Shown here: positions 1-7,952 of the stretch, in pieces
Layout: each line of letters opens with the position of its first letter
Numbering within the stretch: the stretch's first letter is position 1
DNA from: Symsagittifera roscoffensis
Taxonomy: Eukaryota; Xenacoelomorpha; Acoela; Convolutidae
DNA length: 64,000 nt
Direction of reading: 5' to 3'
Assembly (NCBI RefSeq): GCF_963678635.1
Contig: NC_087067.1
Coordinates: 55,820,889-55,884,888 of the forward strand
Made by a program: the position numbers and the translations under genes
The notes under the pieces: model-generated
Seen by the model: only the letters and a program-made list of their open reading frames with translations
Told to the model about the DNA's origin: nothing
The model's database searches: none

Positions 1-335
1 TAAAGTCCGCATAACACTGAATCAGCTAATTGTATTGGTTTTTTCAACAGTAGTTGATTTCCCTCGTGAATTGTACGTCGCATATTCTTGTACACGAGGG
101 GATAATCACATAATCGTTTACCTAGAGGATCTGCGAAGAATATCTGTCCTCCAGCTTGAGCAAAAAGCAACCAGTGGGTTCCAGGTTGATCCGATGGTGA
201 GGCATTCATAATCATGAACGTATTATCGTTTTTCAGTACTGAAGAGCATGGCAAATCTGCCGGAAAAACACCTCTAAAGCGATGTTTCAAATGTTTACAA
301 CGATTAATAATTTCTACTAGTTGAAGATTATCCAT
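1..335 (-). CDS. PRO: Adenovirus-like cysteine protease (maturation protease), 3' end outside window
   Basis: Starts with ATG at 335 and stays open to base 1 (111 codons visible). It is the capsid-maturation protease of Polintons, related to adenain and Ulp1-type proteases. Visible signatures are the N-terminal region with GVFPADLP, the catalytic His in GTHW, the acidic member in FADPLG, and the nucleophile Cys in the last visible residues (VLCGL). Spacing of the three blocks is as expected for the family. It begins 8 bp after the major capsid ORF ends, in the usual Polinton capsid-protease order. The remainder lies outside the window, so intactness cannot be judged. Confidence 0.85.
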   Translation of the reverse strand, partial: MDNLQLVEIINRCKHLKHRFRGVFPADLPCSSVLKNDNTFMIMNASPSDQPGTHWLLFAQAGGQIFFADPLGKRLCDYPLVYKNMRRTIHEGNQLLLKKPIQLADSVLCGL

Positions 336-342
336 GTCTATC

Positions 343-1659
343 TTAAGTCATAAGAGTGTTTTTGGTAATTTTTCTATCTGAACGCACATAAACTGTTGAT
401 GCACGCTCTCCCATAAACAATAACTCGACGTTATTACCGAGACCTGCGTCAAACTTGAGTTCGAGCGAAATAGTGCAATTGGTCAATTCAGGATGAATAA
501 AATCGTGTGAAGCTTCCTGAGTAGACGTGAGATCAAAAGCCATAATATAATGATTATCATAATTAGCGAGACTGATTCCATGACTAGTGTTTAAAACAAA
601 ATCAAGAGCCTCAAGCGTATTGTAATAAATTCTTTTATTGTCTGATGTTGAGATGGGAGTTCCGGCAATGGGTAGACCGTTTCTGTACACAATGATCTCA
701 TTCAACCCAAATTTCTGGTAATGAAAAGGGTTTGTTCTATTAGTACCCAAATATGCTTCGTTTATGCTCATTGCTACTATCATTCTTCGAATAGGTTCTT
801 TTGCAAAAACATCCTCTTGTCGCCAGCTTTGTACTCCTGCAGTTGCGAGAAACGTTTTTGGTACTACTTCGATGTAATTGTAAATTGCCGGGTTCTTCAA
901 CAAAGTTTTTTCTATTGATGAGAGAACATAGTCAGTCACAGTCATCTTTCTGACATAGAGGTTAGCTTCGATTATTTGGACCTTGTAGTGTTTAGCTGCA
1001 TCTTCAGATATGACAACAAAATCATTAGGAGAACGTCTAAGAGACAATCTTATTGTCACACCGCTAAGTAGATGCTTGTCACACGACAAAAAGTTGCAAG
1101 CAATTTTACCAAATAGCTTCAGCTCGCTCGAGGCCGCAACGAGACCTTTACGCTCTGTAACATCATCAGCTCTCCTTCCAGCACCGTCAATGGCTGATGG
1201 ATTTTCTTCATAATAATAACCTTGACAAGCCAACCATGTTTTCTTGGCATCATTACCGTATGAAAACTCGGGCTCAATAAAGCTTTTATGGGCAAAATTA
1301 GCATTGGTAGTTGATATTTTTTCACCATTCAGAGACAGTGTACACTCAGAAAGTAATGAAGTTAAAGGATTGTTAACAAAATACGGCGTATCTCTGTTTG
1401 CCGCCTCTGTAGCATGCGTTCGAAGCACGTTTCCATTGCTTCGAACAATTCGTGCAACTATTTCCAAACGAGTACGTTGAAGATCGATGAAATTATTTCT
1501 GTCGCCGAGTACTTCAAACTCGAGCATAGGACCATCAGAAGAGTAGGAAGGTCCAATTTTTTGGGTGAATGCATTTTCAAAAGTGACAAGTAAAGGCGGT
1601 TTCTCAAATAAGTCCAAGGAGCTGTGAGTTGCTTCACTCGGGATTAAATTAGAAATCAT
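343..1659 (-). CDS. MCP: Polinton major capsid protein (double jelly-roll type)
   Basis: A 438-residue ORF from ATG 1659 with no internal stop. Its sequence style (N-terminal GPSYSSDGPMLEFEV block, the DRNNFIDLQRTRLEI block, and a C-terminal TISLELKFD block) matches the protein annotated in animals as F54H12.2-like, which I take to be the Polinton major capsid. The family folds as a double jelly roll and builds the pseudo-hexameric capsomers of an icosahedral shell. The start overlaps the end of the pX-like ORF by 11 bp, and the protease gene follows 8 bp downstream. Assignment rests on recognition of the family and gene order. A structure prediction showing two jelly rolls would settle it. 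Confidence 0.8.
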   Translation of the reverse strand: MISNLIPSEATHSSLDLFEKPPLLVTFENAFTQKIGPSYSSDGPMLEFEVLGDRNNFIDLQRTRLEIVARIVRSNGNVLRTHATEAANRDTPYFVNNPLTSLLSECTLSLNGEKISTTNANFAHKSFIEPEFSYGNDAKKTWLACQGYYYEENPSAIDGAGRRADDVTERKGLVAASSELKLFGKIACNFLSCDKHLLSGVTIRLSLRRSPNDFVVISEDAAKHYKVQIIEANLYVRKMTVTDYVLSSIEKTLLKNPAIYNYIEVVPKTFLATAGVQSWRQEDVFAKEPIRRMIVAMSINEAYLGTNRTNPFHYQKFGLNEIIVYRNGLPIAGTPISTSDNKRIYYNTLEALDFVLNTSHGISLANYDNHYIMAFDLTSTQEASHDFIHPELTNCTISLELKFDAGLGNNVELLFMGERASTVYVRSDRKITKNTLMT

Positions 1660-2056
1660 TTTTAACCCTTGTAAAGAAATCGGAGCAACTTATCTGTGCA
1701 GTTCGTTTTCTGGGAATGACGCGTCTCGTTTTTCGTTTAAACGCCGTGGTTCTTTTCGGATGACTTTTCCGAGATCTACTTCCTCCTCCTATTTGCTTTT
1801 TGATTGTTTTTCTAACGGTGCTTTTGAGTGCCTGCTTAGGACTTTTTCTTTTTGTTGCAACTTCTATCAGTTCAGGAGCTGCCTGAAGAAGTAGTTCTTT
1901 TCCGATTTTTTTAGCCGCGGGTATCACAAATTTTCAAGCCAGTGGAAGTGCGACTCTTCCTATTCCCAAGACTAATGCACCGAAGCCACTGCCTCGTTGT
2001 CTATAATGCCCCGAGAAACCTGGTAGGTTTGCTTGGTTGTGGTAATATGAATCCAT
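1649..2056 (-). pseudogene. pX-like basic core protein, interrupted by an in-frame TGA
   Basis: An ATG at 2056 opens a frame of 40 codons (start MDSYYHNQ, a GHYRQRGSGFG segment, then a hydrophobic stretch) that meets TGA at 1934-1936. The same frame continues without another stop for 94 codons to 1649, giving a very basic tail rich in Arg/Lys with RSRKSHPKR and KRKTRR runs. Together this has the look of the small Gly-rich plus basic core protein (PX) that sits between the capsid genes of Polintons and resembles adenovirus core peptides. The downstream part has no AUG of its own near its start. The TGA could be a CpG-type nonsense mutation or a readthrough codon. Decay is the simpler reading. 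Confidence 0.65.
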
Positions 2057-2061
2057 TTTGA

Positions 2062-2955
2062 TCAATTGCTAAACTTTTGAAATTTCAAAGTCAGACCAAC
2101 TTTTCCCCCTCCAGCGAAAGGAACAAGTCCTCCAGTTTCTGTGCGCAAGTTCACAGAAATATTGGAAATATTATTGACCAAAAGTTTTTTAAAATCCAAA
2201 TTACTAAACACTTTACGATGATTCGGTTCAATTGTACATGCGTAACCGTTTTTCACTCGACGATTTGTATCAATGACTCGTAAAAGGGGTGCTTTTGTGT
2301 CTCCGACTATTTGATAATGAATTATGTCCAGATAAATAAACATAAGCTGAGTACCAGCGCATACATCAACGGGATAGTCAGCAATAAGATCTTGGGTAGA
2401 GAATGTGCTATGTTTCGTGCTTCCTTGTTTGTAACCTATATGATAACCAGTTCCATCTCTGACGCCTTTGAATCCAAGTAGACTAGGAATTTGCGGGCTT
2501 GAAAAAGTTATACCTTCCCAATAATGCAGCCATAAGGAAAGATGTTTGGTTATTGGATCTATTACGTAATTCAATTTCTCTAATTCTGTCTTTCGACGAA
2601 TCTCGTCCAGTATTTGATCAATGCTCGTATATTCTCCTTTTGTTATTTTTGCTGTTTCTCCAAGGTAAGGTCTGGAGATCTTGTCTTTCTCAACTTTCAA
2701 GCTTGCTATAACCCGATCTTTTTTGTAGTACACAATGTTGTTGTCAGTTACGTTGTTTATCTTAGTAGGGAAGGTAATTTCTGTAACTGCTACTCTCCAT
2801 TCACCTTGCAAATTTATTTCTTCACTCAGGAGATTTTTGAAGTTGGCCAGAGTGTTATCCTTAAAAACGTTCATTGATGCAGATGAAACTAGGGTAATTG
2901 TGAAGGAAGGGGGAACATTATGGGTGAAAAGGCTGTCGGAAGTGCCCTCAGTCAT
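2062..2955 (-). CDS. Polinton minor capsid (penton-like) protein
   Basis: A 297-residue ORF from ATG 2955, without internal stops. The N-terminal third has the typical pattern of the Polinton minor capsid protein: a Ser/Thr beta-rich start, then NTLANFKNLL, then LQGEWRVAVTEITFP. The C-terminal part ends in a Gly-rich turn (VPFAGGGKVGLTLKF) that recalls a jelly-roll strand. The family forms the five-fold vertices of the capsid. Its start overlaps the integrase stop by 8 bp, and the pX-like gene starts 5 bp after its end. Recognition is from pattern and position. A single jelly-roll structure prediction would confirm it. Confidence 0.72.
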   Translation of the reverse strand: MTEGTSDSLFTHNVPPSFTITLVSSASMNVFKDNTLANFKNLLSEEINLQGEWRVAVTEITFPTKINNVTDNNIVYYKKDRVIASLKVEKDKISRPYLGETAKITKGEYTSIDQILDEIRRKTELEKLNYVIDPITKHLSLWLHYWEGITFSSPQIPSLLGFKGVRDGTGYHIGYKQGSTKHSTFSTQDLIADYPVDVCAGTQLMFIYLDIIHYQIVGDTKAPLLRVIDTNRRVKNGYACTIEPNHRKVFSNLDFKKLLVNNISNISVNLRTETGGLVPFAGGGKVGLTLKFQKFSN

Positions 2956-3988
2956 GATTGTCCTTCTCCAGAACGCGAATTAGTTCAGACTCGTAAAATT
3001 TTCCCTCAATCGGTTCTCTGTTAGAATCAATCAAATTGTATGTTGGGGGATTTCGTGTTGGTATGTCAAAAACTTCAAACACTTCATCGGTGAACGATTG
3101 TTTGTAACCCTTGCGAAAACGTATGTCTACTTTGGCAAGTCTAACATAATCACCAACATAAAGCTTTGGACGTCGAACTAACTTCAAAGACTGTTCTGCT
3201 CTTAATGAAATCAGGCGAGGAACATCTTTTTTAGTTACTTTATTTGGTGCAAGATTTGTGACACAATTTGTTCTCGAATTAATTGCATTGACAAAATCTT
3301 GCAATTTGTCAATGTATGAGTAAGTCCATTTATCCTCCAAGTACTTATAAATAAGATTTTTCAAGGAACGGATATTTCTCTCAGCGAATGCGGACTTTTT
3401 CTCGCTCTCTGTGCTATATGTGTTTATGCCTTTCTTTTTACATAATGCTTCGAAGGACCCTTTAAACTCTGTGCCCTTGTCCACCCATACTTTTTCCGGT
3501 TGTTTTGTCGTTATCATTAGTTTGAACGCTTCTGCTGTTGTAGTAGCATACTTTGATTTCAAGGGTTGCACTCTGAGATAGCGGGACATGCAGTCAACTG
3601 CAACAAGCAGATACTTAACATCATGGTTGTACTGGGCAAGTTTATCAACAAAGGCCAGATCTAATGACCAGATTTCGTCGATATCGTAAACTATGACCTT
3701 GAGTCGCGGCGTTTTTCGGATCACAGTTCGATATTTCGTGTAAGCAGGTTCAGTATGAAGGAAATGTTTAACTTTCTTTCGCGACAAATTGCTTGCTTTT
3801 ATCAAGTTGCTCACACTACCAAATAACGCGGGACCTTTGTCACTGTATTTAGTTTTCAACAATTTTTCTTCAATCTTGGTAATTTTCCCATTGTTTTGTT
3901 TGCGCCTTCGTCTTTTCTGACGTTGGAGAATCTGAATCGTTATGGGGCGTTCCGTATGAGTCAGAGCCTTCTTCTGACTCTTTTTCAC
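2948..3988 (-). CDS. INT: Polinton integrase (RVE family, DDE)
   Basis: A 346-residue open frame encoding a retrovirus-type integrase. An N-terminal basic/helical region with NLSRKKVKHFLHTEPAYTKY is followed by the catalytic core with the first Asp in WSLDLAFVDK, the second in WVDKGTEFKG, and the Glu in KSAFAERNIRSLK. A C-terminal segment has YVGDYVRLAK, as in the SH3-like part. It inserts the element DNA into the host genome. The frame opens at GTG 3988 and can be read back to about 4036, but no ATG occurs in it before the catalytic core. The start is therefore lost, non-AUG, or supplied by a shift from the overlapping upstream ORF. It overlaps its neighbours on both sides. Confidence 0.88.
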   Translation of the reverse strand: MKKSQKKALTHTERPITIQILQRQKRRRRKQNNGKITKIEEKLLKTKYSDKGPALFGSVSNLIKASNLSRKKVKHFLHTEPAYTKYRTVIRKTPRLKVIVYDIDEIWSLDLAFVDKLAQYNHDVKYLLVAVDCMSRYLRVQPLKSKYATTTAEAFKLMITTKQPEKVWVDKGTEFKGSFEALCKKKGINTYSTESEKKSAFAERNIRSLKNLIYKYLEDKWTYSYIDKLQDFVNAINSRTNCVTNLAPNKVTKKDVPRLISLRAEQSLKLVRRPKLYVGDYVRLAKVDIRFRKGYKQSFTDEVFEVFDIPTRNPPTYNLIDSNREPIEGKFYESELIRVLEKDNHD

Positions 3989-4727
3989 GTTTTTGGTTTT
4001 GGGTTTTTCTATTACCGCTGAGACTTTTTCGTTTGTGTTTTATACTTCTCTTAAGGTTTGCACTACTTTTTTCCTGCCAAGTGGGCGATGTTGAGCGGGC
4101 TCTTGAGAGTCCGGGTTCTCGTTTCTCTTGATCGTTAATAGGCGCTGACTGAACCGCGTGTTTGGCATTTCGATTTATTACCAGGTTTTCATTCAAGTTG
4201 AGAGCAGTTAAAATGTTAATGAACGCCGGATTGTGTAATTTTTTCGTTGGTTGTTGTATGTCGTATAAAAATATTGTAGCTTTAAGTCCTGTTGGTACTT
4301 TATCTACATATATCACCTCATTGTCACGGTTTATGGTTACTCTTTCTGAATTTTCTATGATTTCAAGTACGGTTTTTGCTCTAACAAATTTTTTGTCTTC
4401 TAAAACTTGTAACTGTCCTAAAATGCTTTCGGTCTGTCTATTGTGTTTCTCTTCTAGTATTTCGTCTTTAACACGTTCGACCGGTACTTCTTCATCGTCC
4501 GTTAACAGTTTAAGCTGTTCTTGTTGGGGCTCAACATTATCGGTAAATGTTTCCTTCGTTGCAGTAGTCTTACTAGTTTGTGGAGGTAATTGGGGTCTAA
4601 GCCGGTTAAGATAGGACAGTTGAGCATTTTTATGTTTAATATTATTATCATGAAGAACACGTGCAGCATGTGGCTGCTCTTTAACATATAAGTGTTTCGG
4701 AATTAGAATGAATTCTTCAGCAGTCAT
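3870..4727 (-). CDS. PW-like Polinton protein of unknown function
   Basis: 285 residues from ATG 4727 (the frame is open a few codons further back, but without ATG). The N-terminus reads MTAEEFILIPKHLYVKEQP, followed by a conserved-looking NAQLSYLNRL segment, an acidic middle, a hydrophobic TIFLYDIQ patch, and a long charged low-complexity tail (Lys/Arg/Ser/Glu). In animal Polintons a protein with this start lies next to the integrase and is often called PW. Its role is unknown. The low-complexity tail overlaps the integrase frame by about 120-165 bp. I cannot assign an enzyme or fold. Confidence 0.6.
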   Translation of the reverse strand: MTAEEFILIPKHLYVKEQPHAARVLHDNNIKHKNAQLSYLNRLRPQLPPQTSKTTATKETFTDNVEPQQEQLKLLTDDEEVPVERVKDEILEEKHNRQTESILGQLQVLEDKKFVRAKTVLEIIENSERVTINRDNEVIYVDKVPTGLKATIFLYDIQQPTKKLHNPAFINILTALNLNENLVINRNAKHAVQSAPINDQEKREPGLSRARSTSPTWQEKSSANLKRSIKHKRKSLSGNRKTQNQKREKESEEGSDSYGTPHNDSDSPTSEKTKAQTKQWENYQD

Positions 4728-4729
4728 CT

Positions 4730-5035
4730 TTAAGTTGTTAGGTACTTGTAACAAAAATAAAGTATTTGTCGAACTAAATGGAAGCCTTCTTTACTCAAAA
4801 TAATCGCACGTTTTTTGACAACACTGGTTTTTGGAGTTATTAAGTATTTGTATGCTGTCTCGAATCGTTCGATGTTTGCGATTTTAACGGGTACGTTTCC
4901 ATTGACTACATTGAGCAAACATTCACAAATAAGTGTTATGATCTCACGATTTGAAGTTTTTCTAATTAATCTTCTTAGCTGGTCAGGTTTCAGTTGTACC
5001 ATATGCCGCAGAATAGATAAGTTTTTCTTTTTCAT
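4730..5035 (-). CDS. Small conserved Polinton protein
   Basis: 101 residues from ATG 5035. The pattern is ILRHMVQLKPDQLRRLIR, then EIITLICECLLNVVNGNVP, then a basic segment with KTSVVKKRAIILSKEG. This is a recurring small protein of Polintons and adintoviruses found beside the ATPase. Its biochemical role is not established as far as I know. It is predicted helical and basic. It overlaps the 3' end of the ATPase ORF by 53 bp and ends 2 bp before the PW-like start codon, which is typical compact viral spacing. Confidence 0.6.
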   Translation of the reverse strand: MKKKNLSILRHMVQLKPDQLRRLIRKTSNREIITLICECLLNVVNGNVPVKIANIERFETAYKYLITPKTSVVKKRAIILSKEGFHLVRQILYFCYKYLTT

Positions 5036-5684
5036 TTGTTATTGGAGTAGTTTCTGCTTCAGATAAGGGTAAATAAAAAACTGTTGGCCCAGGTGGTGTG
5101 ATATTTGAACAAAATCTCAAACAATCTGATGTACGGGGGTCCAAGTCGATTAGAAGATGTCCAAAAGAGTCTCTGGTAGCTAATTCGTAACAGTTTCTCA
5201 AAAATTTTGATACATTCAATTGTCTTCCTAAAAGATCTAGTTGCTGAACGTCGCGAGGCGATTTGAACAGAATGATGTGTGAAGTGTTGAAATCAATCGT
5301 ACGCGACCATCGACTTTGTTGAAACAAGTTATGCTTAACATATATTACATCTATCCCTCTATGTCTACCCGCTGTCGCTAACCTAACAAATTCCTTGTCA
5401 TTATAGATGTCTTCACATGAATCATCGAAAACTAGAAGAACATTTTCTAATTTTCTCACAGATTCGAATCCATCAAATTTCATGAACTCCACATTCACTT
5501 CGCGAGAAGACACTTTTTCTGAGAATGCAGGTTGCATCTCTTTGTAAAGATATAGAACGGTTCCAAATTTAGGGTAAAAAGTATTTCCCATCAGAAGTTT
5601 CAAAATTAACTCAGTTTTCCCGGATCCTGAAGGTCCCACTATCGCCATAAAAATTCTTGTCGAAGTATCAATCACTTTATTCAT
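4983..5684 (-). CDS. ATP: Genome-packaging ATPase (FtsK/HerA, A32-like)
   Basis: 233 residues from ATG 5684. The frame is open back to about 5762, but only with non-AUG codons. A textbook Walker A motif GPSGSGKT lies near residue 19, and a Walker B is seen in NVLLVFDDSCED. A conserved Arg/His segment (TAGRHRGIDVIYVKHN) follows, like the A32-type packaging ATPases of Polintons and related viruses. The enzyme would pump the genome into the preformed capsid. Its ATG overlaps the TGA of the upstream membrane-protein ORF in an ATGA arrangement, and its end overlaps the next small ORF. Confidence 0.87.
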   Translation of the reverse strand: MNKVIDTSTRIFMAIVGPSGSGKTELILKLLMGNTFYPKFGTVLYLYKEMQPAFSEKVSSREVNVEFMKFDGFESVRKLENVLLVFDDSCEDIYNDKEFVRLATAGRHRGIDVIYVKHNLFQQSRWSRTIDFNTSHIILFKSPRDVQQLDLLGRQLNVSKFLRNCYELATRDSFGHLLIDLDPRTSDCLRFCSNITPPGPTVFYLPLSEAETTPITNEKEKLIYSAAYGTTET

Positions 5685-5875
5685 ATTCTTGGGTTTGGTA
5701 GTACGTAACCAACCAAGCCTGATAAAATCGAGAACCAAACTGACGTTTCTTCGCAACTTAATTTAGTGAAAGAAAGTTTGAGAATGCAGAAAGTTAGTAA
5801 AATTAGAATTACTACCATTTGCGCAACAAAAACTACTTCAGACCTTGGCAAATTACATTGTTCCAAATTTTCCAT
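5681..5875 (-). CDS. Small single-span membrane protein of Polinton
   Basis: 64 residues from ATG 5875. A hydrophobic segment (VVFVAQMVVILILLTFCI, about residues 14-31) is followed by a short polar part and a second apolar stretch (SILSGLVGYVLP) ending in NPRI. Small membrane proteins of this layout precede the packaging ATPase in animal Polintons/adintoviruses. A role in the virion membrane or cell exit is only a guess. The stop TGA (5681-5683) overlaps the ATPase ATG (5682-5684) as ATGA, suggesting coupled translation. Confidence 0.55.
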   Translation of the reverse strand: MENLEQCNLPRSEVVFVAQMVVILILLTFCILKLSFTKLSCEETSVWFSILSGLVGYVLPNPRI

Positions 5876-6036
5876 GATTTTTTTTCACTGTTTGTCTCGT
5901 TATAAACAAACTCTGTTACTAATGTTGCGTCAGGTTCATCTACTGCTGTTGTTGCTTCTGACATTTGAGAAACTATTTATTCTACAGACTGTGTTAGACT
6001 TTTTCTTTCTGTGAATGAAGCTTGTAAAAAATTAAA

Positions 6037-6291
6037 TTACTTTTGAGAACAGTGAAAAATTTCATAACGTGTGAAATCTCTATCATTTATGTCATGCATT
6101 TCTAAAACAAAGTTTGCTGGGATATTTGCAGTTTTTTTGTAGTACATTATTTTCTTCACAGTATCCTCTTTCACAATCGTCTTAATCTCATCTGGCAATT
6201 CACTGCTGTTTAGATCCATCTGAACTCCTGGCTGACGTTTGGGTACTAAGACTAGTTCGGGAAGATATACTCCTCGCTTGCTGGCTAACAT
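6037..6291 (-). CDS. Unknown small Polinton ORF
   Basis: 84 residues if started at ATG 6291 (MLASKRGVYLPELVLVPKR). The frame is open a little further upstream only by non-AUG codons. It contains a charged helical centre and ends FTRYEIFHCSQK. I do not recognise it. It overlaps the preceding ORF (6200-6541) by about 90 bp in a different frame. Because the upstream ORF turns low-complexity exactly where this one begins, a frameshift within one original gene is possible. About 160 bp without coding follow before the membrane-protein gene. Confidence 0.4.
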   Translation of the reverse strand: MLASKRGVYLPELVLVPKRQPGVQMDLNSSELPDEIKTIVKEDTVKKIMYYKKTANIPANFVLEMHDINDRDFTRYEIFHCSQK

Positions 6292-6541
6292 TTCTGATAA
6301 ACTTGAATCTCTGGAAGTATACAAATTGATCAATAACTGGAAAAAACCTCTTCAATGTAGACAACTCTTCTTCGGAAATTATTATTTGCTCCTTCCTCTG
6401 AACAATTTGGCCACTGCAATCAATACGCTCTATTCTCGTTAATGAAAATTTAATATCACCCTCTGGAGTCATCCACGCACAAAGCATTGAATTTGGTGAT
6501 AGGTATGTCTCCACTTTCGCTGATCTCTCGCTGTTGTTCAT
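6200..6541 (-). CDS. Unknown small Polinton ORF, weakly PC4-like
   Basis: 113 residues from ATG 6541. The first 70 residues look ordered: a beta-rich MLCAWMTPEGDIKFSLTRI and then EQIIISEEELSTLKRFFPVI. That strand-strand-helix order is reminiscent of PC4-type single-stranded-DNA-binding domains. The similarity is weak and by eye only. The last 40 residues are Ser/Arg/Gln-rich and may result from a frameshift, since a conserved-looking frame resumes in the overlapping ORF 6037-6291. It starts 3 bp after the exonuclease-like ORF ends. Confidence 0.35.
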   Translation of the reverse strand: MNNSERSAKVETYLSPNSMLCAWMTPEGDIKFSLTRIERIDCSGQIVQRKEQIIISEEELSTLKRFFPVIDQFVYFQRFKFIRNVSQQARSISSRTSLSTQTSARSSDGSKQQ

Positions 6542-6544
6542 TTT

Positions 6545-7024
6545 TCAACCAATCATAAAAACCTTGGTTTTCTTCAGGGCACAATGATTCCTGGAGTTGT
6601 AATGTGGAATATGTTTATTGCAACTTGGATAATTTTTAAAATATAAGTTTTCAACCCGAGGACAGCCCAAATCATCTAGGTTTTCAATCTTTCGGTCCAA
6701 GTACTTGGCCAAAAATTCTGTCTTTTCTTTTCCTTTATCGTAAAAAACGGCACCGGGATTTCTCAGCACAAAACTCTGAAGTATTTGATTCAAGTTTATA
6801 TAAAGATAATCACCATTTTCCCAATGGAGACCGTGTAAATAATTTGTTAACCAGTTGTAAGCTTTTTCTTCAAGCTTTGGTAGTATATTGAAATTCACTG
6901 GAGGTAGGAAAATGAGTCGATCGCTGTAGTCTGAAGTTGTTATTGCTAATTCTTTAACCACAAAGGCGTTTGTCTTGCAACGAAAGCCTTCCACGTCAAG
7001 CACAACTGATCTCTCGCCTAGCAT
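6545..7024 (-). CDS. DnaQ-like (DEDD) 3'-5' exonuclease-type protein
   Basis: 159 residues from ATG 7024. The N-terminal VVLDVEGFRC carries the D-x-E of an exonuclease I motif. It is followed by a VVKELAI strand, and later by FYDKGKEKTEFLAKYL, NLDDLGCPR, and a Cys/His-rich end (CNKHIPHYNSRNHCALKK) with a His/Asp-type arrangement. The layout is that of RNase H-fold DEDD exonucleases. Similar proteins occur in insect and other invertebrate mobile-element ORFs. In a DNA virus-like element it could proofread or process ends. Its start overlaps the stop of the ORF before it (GAATGCTAG). Catalytic competence cannot be judged by eye. Confidence 0.5.
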   Translation of the reverse strand: MLGERSVVLDVEGFRCKTNAFVVKELAITTSDYSDRLIFLPPVNFNILPKLEEKAYNWLTNYLHGLHWENGDYLYINLNQILQSFVLRNPGAVFYDKGKEKTEFLAKYLDRKIENLDDLGCPRVENLYFKNYPSCNKHIPHYNSRNHCALKKTKVFMIG

Positions 7025-7416
7025 TCTAGTAAATGATAAACTTCTGGTTTTTTCAACTTAATGAAAAGGCAGAACGCTATTCCACTCAGATGTCCCAATA
7101 AGCTGTTGTTACAGTTCCAGGGCAACATGTAACAGTACGTGGGACCCTGTTGATAAAATTCGTGTATAAATCCGGCCGCATCGTGCAAAATAGCGTGCAA
7201 TCGTAAAATTTTGGAATTTTTCAAGTATTTGTCCAAGGAAGAGTTATCAATACCAATCAAGCCACCATAAGGTCTCAACTTAATCAAAATGTCGTAGTTA
7301 AGGTTATCAGAACTAACAAAAAACAGAGAACATGCAGCTAGAAAATAGTTGCGTCGGTTAGAATTATCAGGATAAGTTTGTTCAAAGACGTATAAATTTC
7401 GTGAATTATTTTCAAA
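7018..7416 (-). CDS. Unknown Polinton ORF with conserved HDAAG motif, start lost
   Basis: The frame is open from about 7416 to a TAG at 7018 but contains no plausible AUG at its start. The part from 7287 gives 89 residues. Notable motifs are LRPYGGLIGIDNSSL, then LHAILHDAAGFIHEFY, then GPTYCYMLPWNCNNSLLGHLSGI. An HD dyad next to Cys and Gly residues might mark a small enzyme active site, for example phospholipase A2-like, but I do not recognise the family. The upstream ORF (7338-7952) overlaps in another frame, so this may be the C-terminal part of one gene broken by a frameshift near 7380. Confidence 0.4.
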   Translation of the reverse strand, partial: FENNSRNLYVFEQTYPDNSNRRNYFLAACSLFFVSSDNLNYDILIKLRPYGGLIGIDNSSLDKYLKNSKILRLHAILHDAAGFIHEFYQQGPTYCYMLPWNCNNSLLGHLSGIAFCLFIKLKKPEVYHLLEC

Positions 7417-7952
7417 TCAATAGGAGTTACTCTGCTTTTTGCAATTTCATTATTTATTTTTTCCAACACCTCTCCAACCTGCTGGATTTCAAGCCAGTGG
7501 AAATGAAAGTGACCTTGCAAATACCATTTAGTCTCATTAAGATAACCGTGGTAAATAATTAAATAAACCACCGGAAGTTTTTTGTATTTTGATAGCTTGT
7601 TGAAACATAGACGGATTTTTCTCTCCAAGTCTTTATCAACCCCTTTTGAGGTAAAATCAAACGAATAGTCGAATACGTTTTCATAATCAGCAAGATTCAA
7701 ATCGCTCACAGTATCATACTTTTGTTTTGTAGAAATGCATCAAGAGATTTGTTGAAGCTCACTCAAATAAAATTGTTCTTTGAAAATTAACTCGTATTCT
7801 TTCTTTGAAATTTCCTTTGCCCTTTCGAGGAAGACGACGTAGCGTTCATTAATAAATTTGAAAAATGAGTTTGTTTCTGCGGTTGAAAACACTCTTAATT
7901 GTAAATGTTCATTATCAATATCTTCAGTACACCAAGTTCCCTCTAATTTCAT
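7338..7952 (-). pseudogene. Unknown Polinton ORF interrupted by TGA
   Basis: An ATG at 7952 opens 70 codons (MKLEGTWCTEDIDNEHLQL...) ended by TGA at 7740-7742. The same frame is then open again for over 130 codons down to 7338. The second part contains NKLSKYKKLPVVYLIIYHGY and LQGHFHFHWLEIQQVGEVL. No family is recognised. The two halves lie in one frame with a single stop, as in the pX-like gene, so nonsense mutation is likely. The last codons overlap the next open frame (7018-7416), which continues in a more conserved style. Confidence 0.4.
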
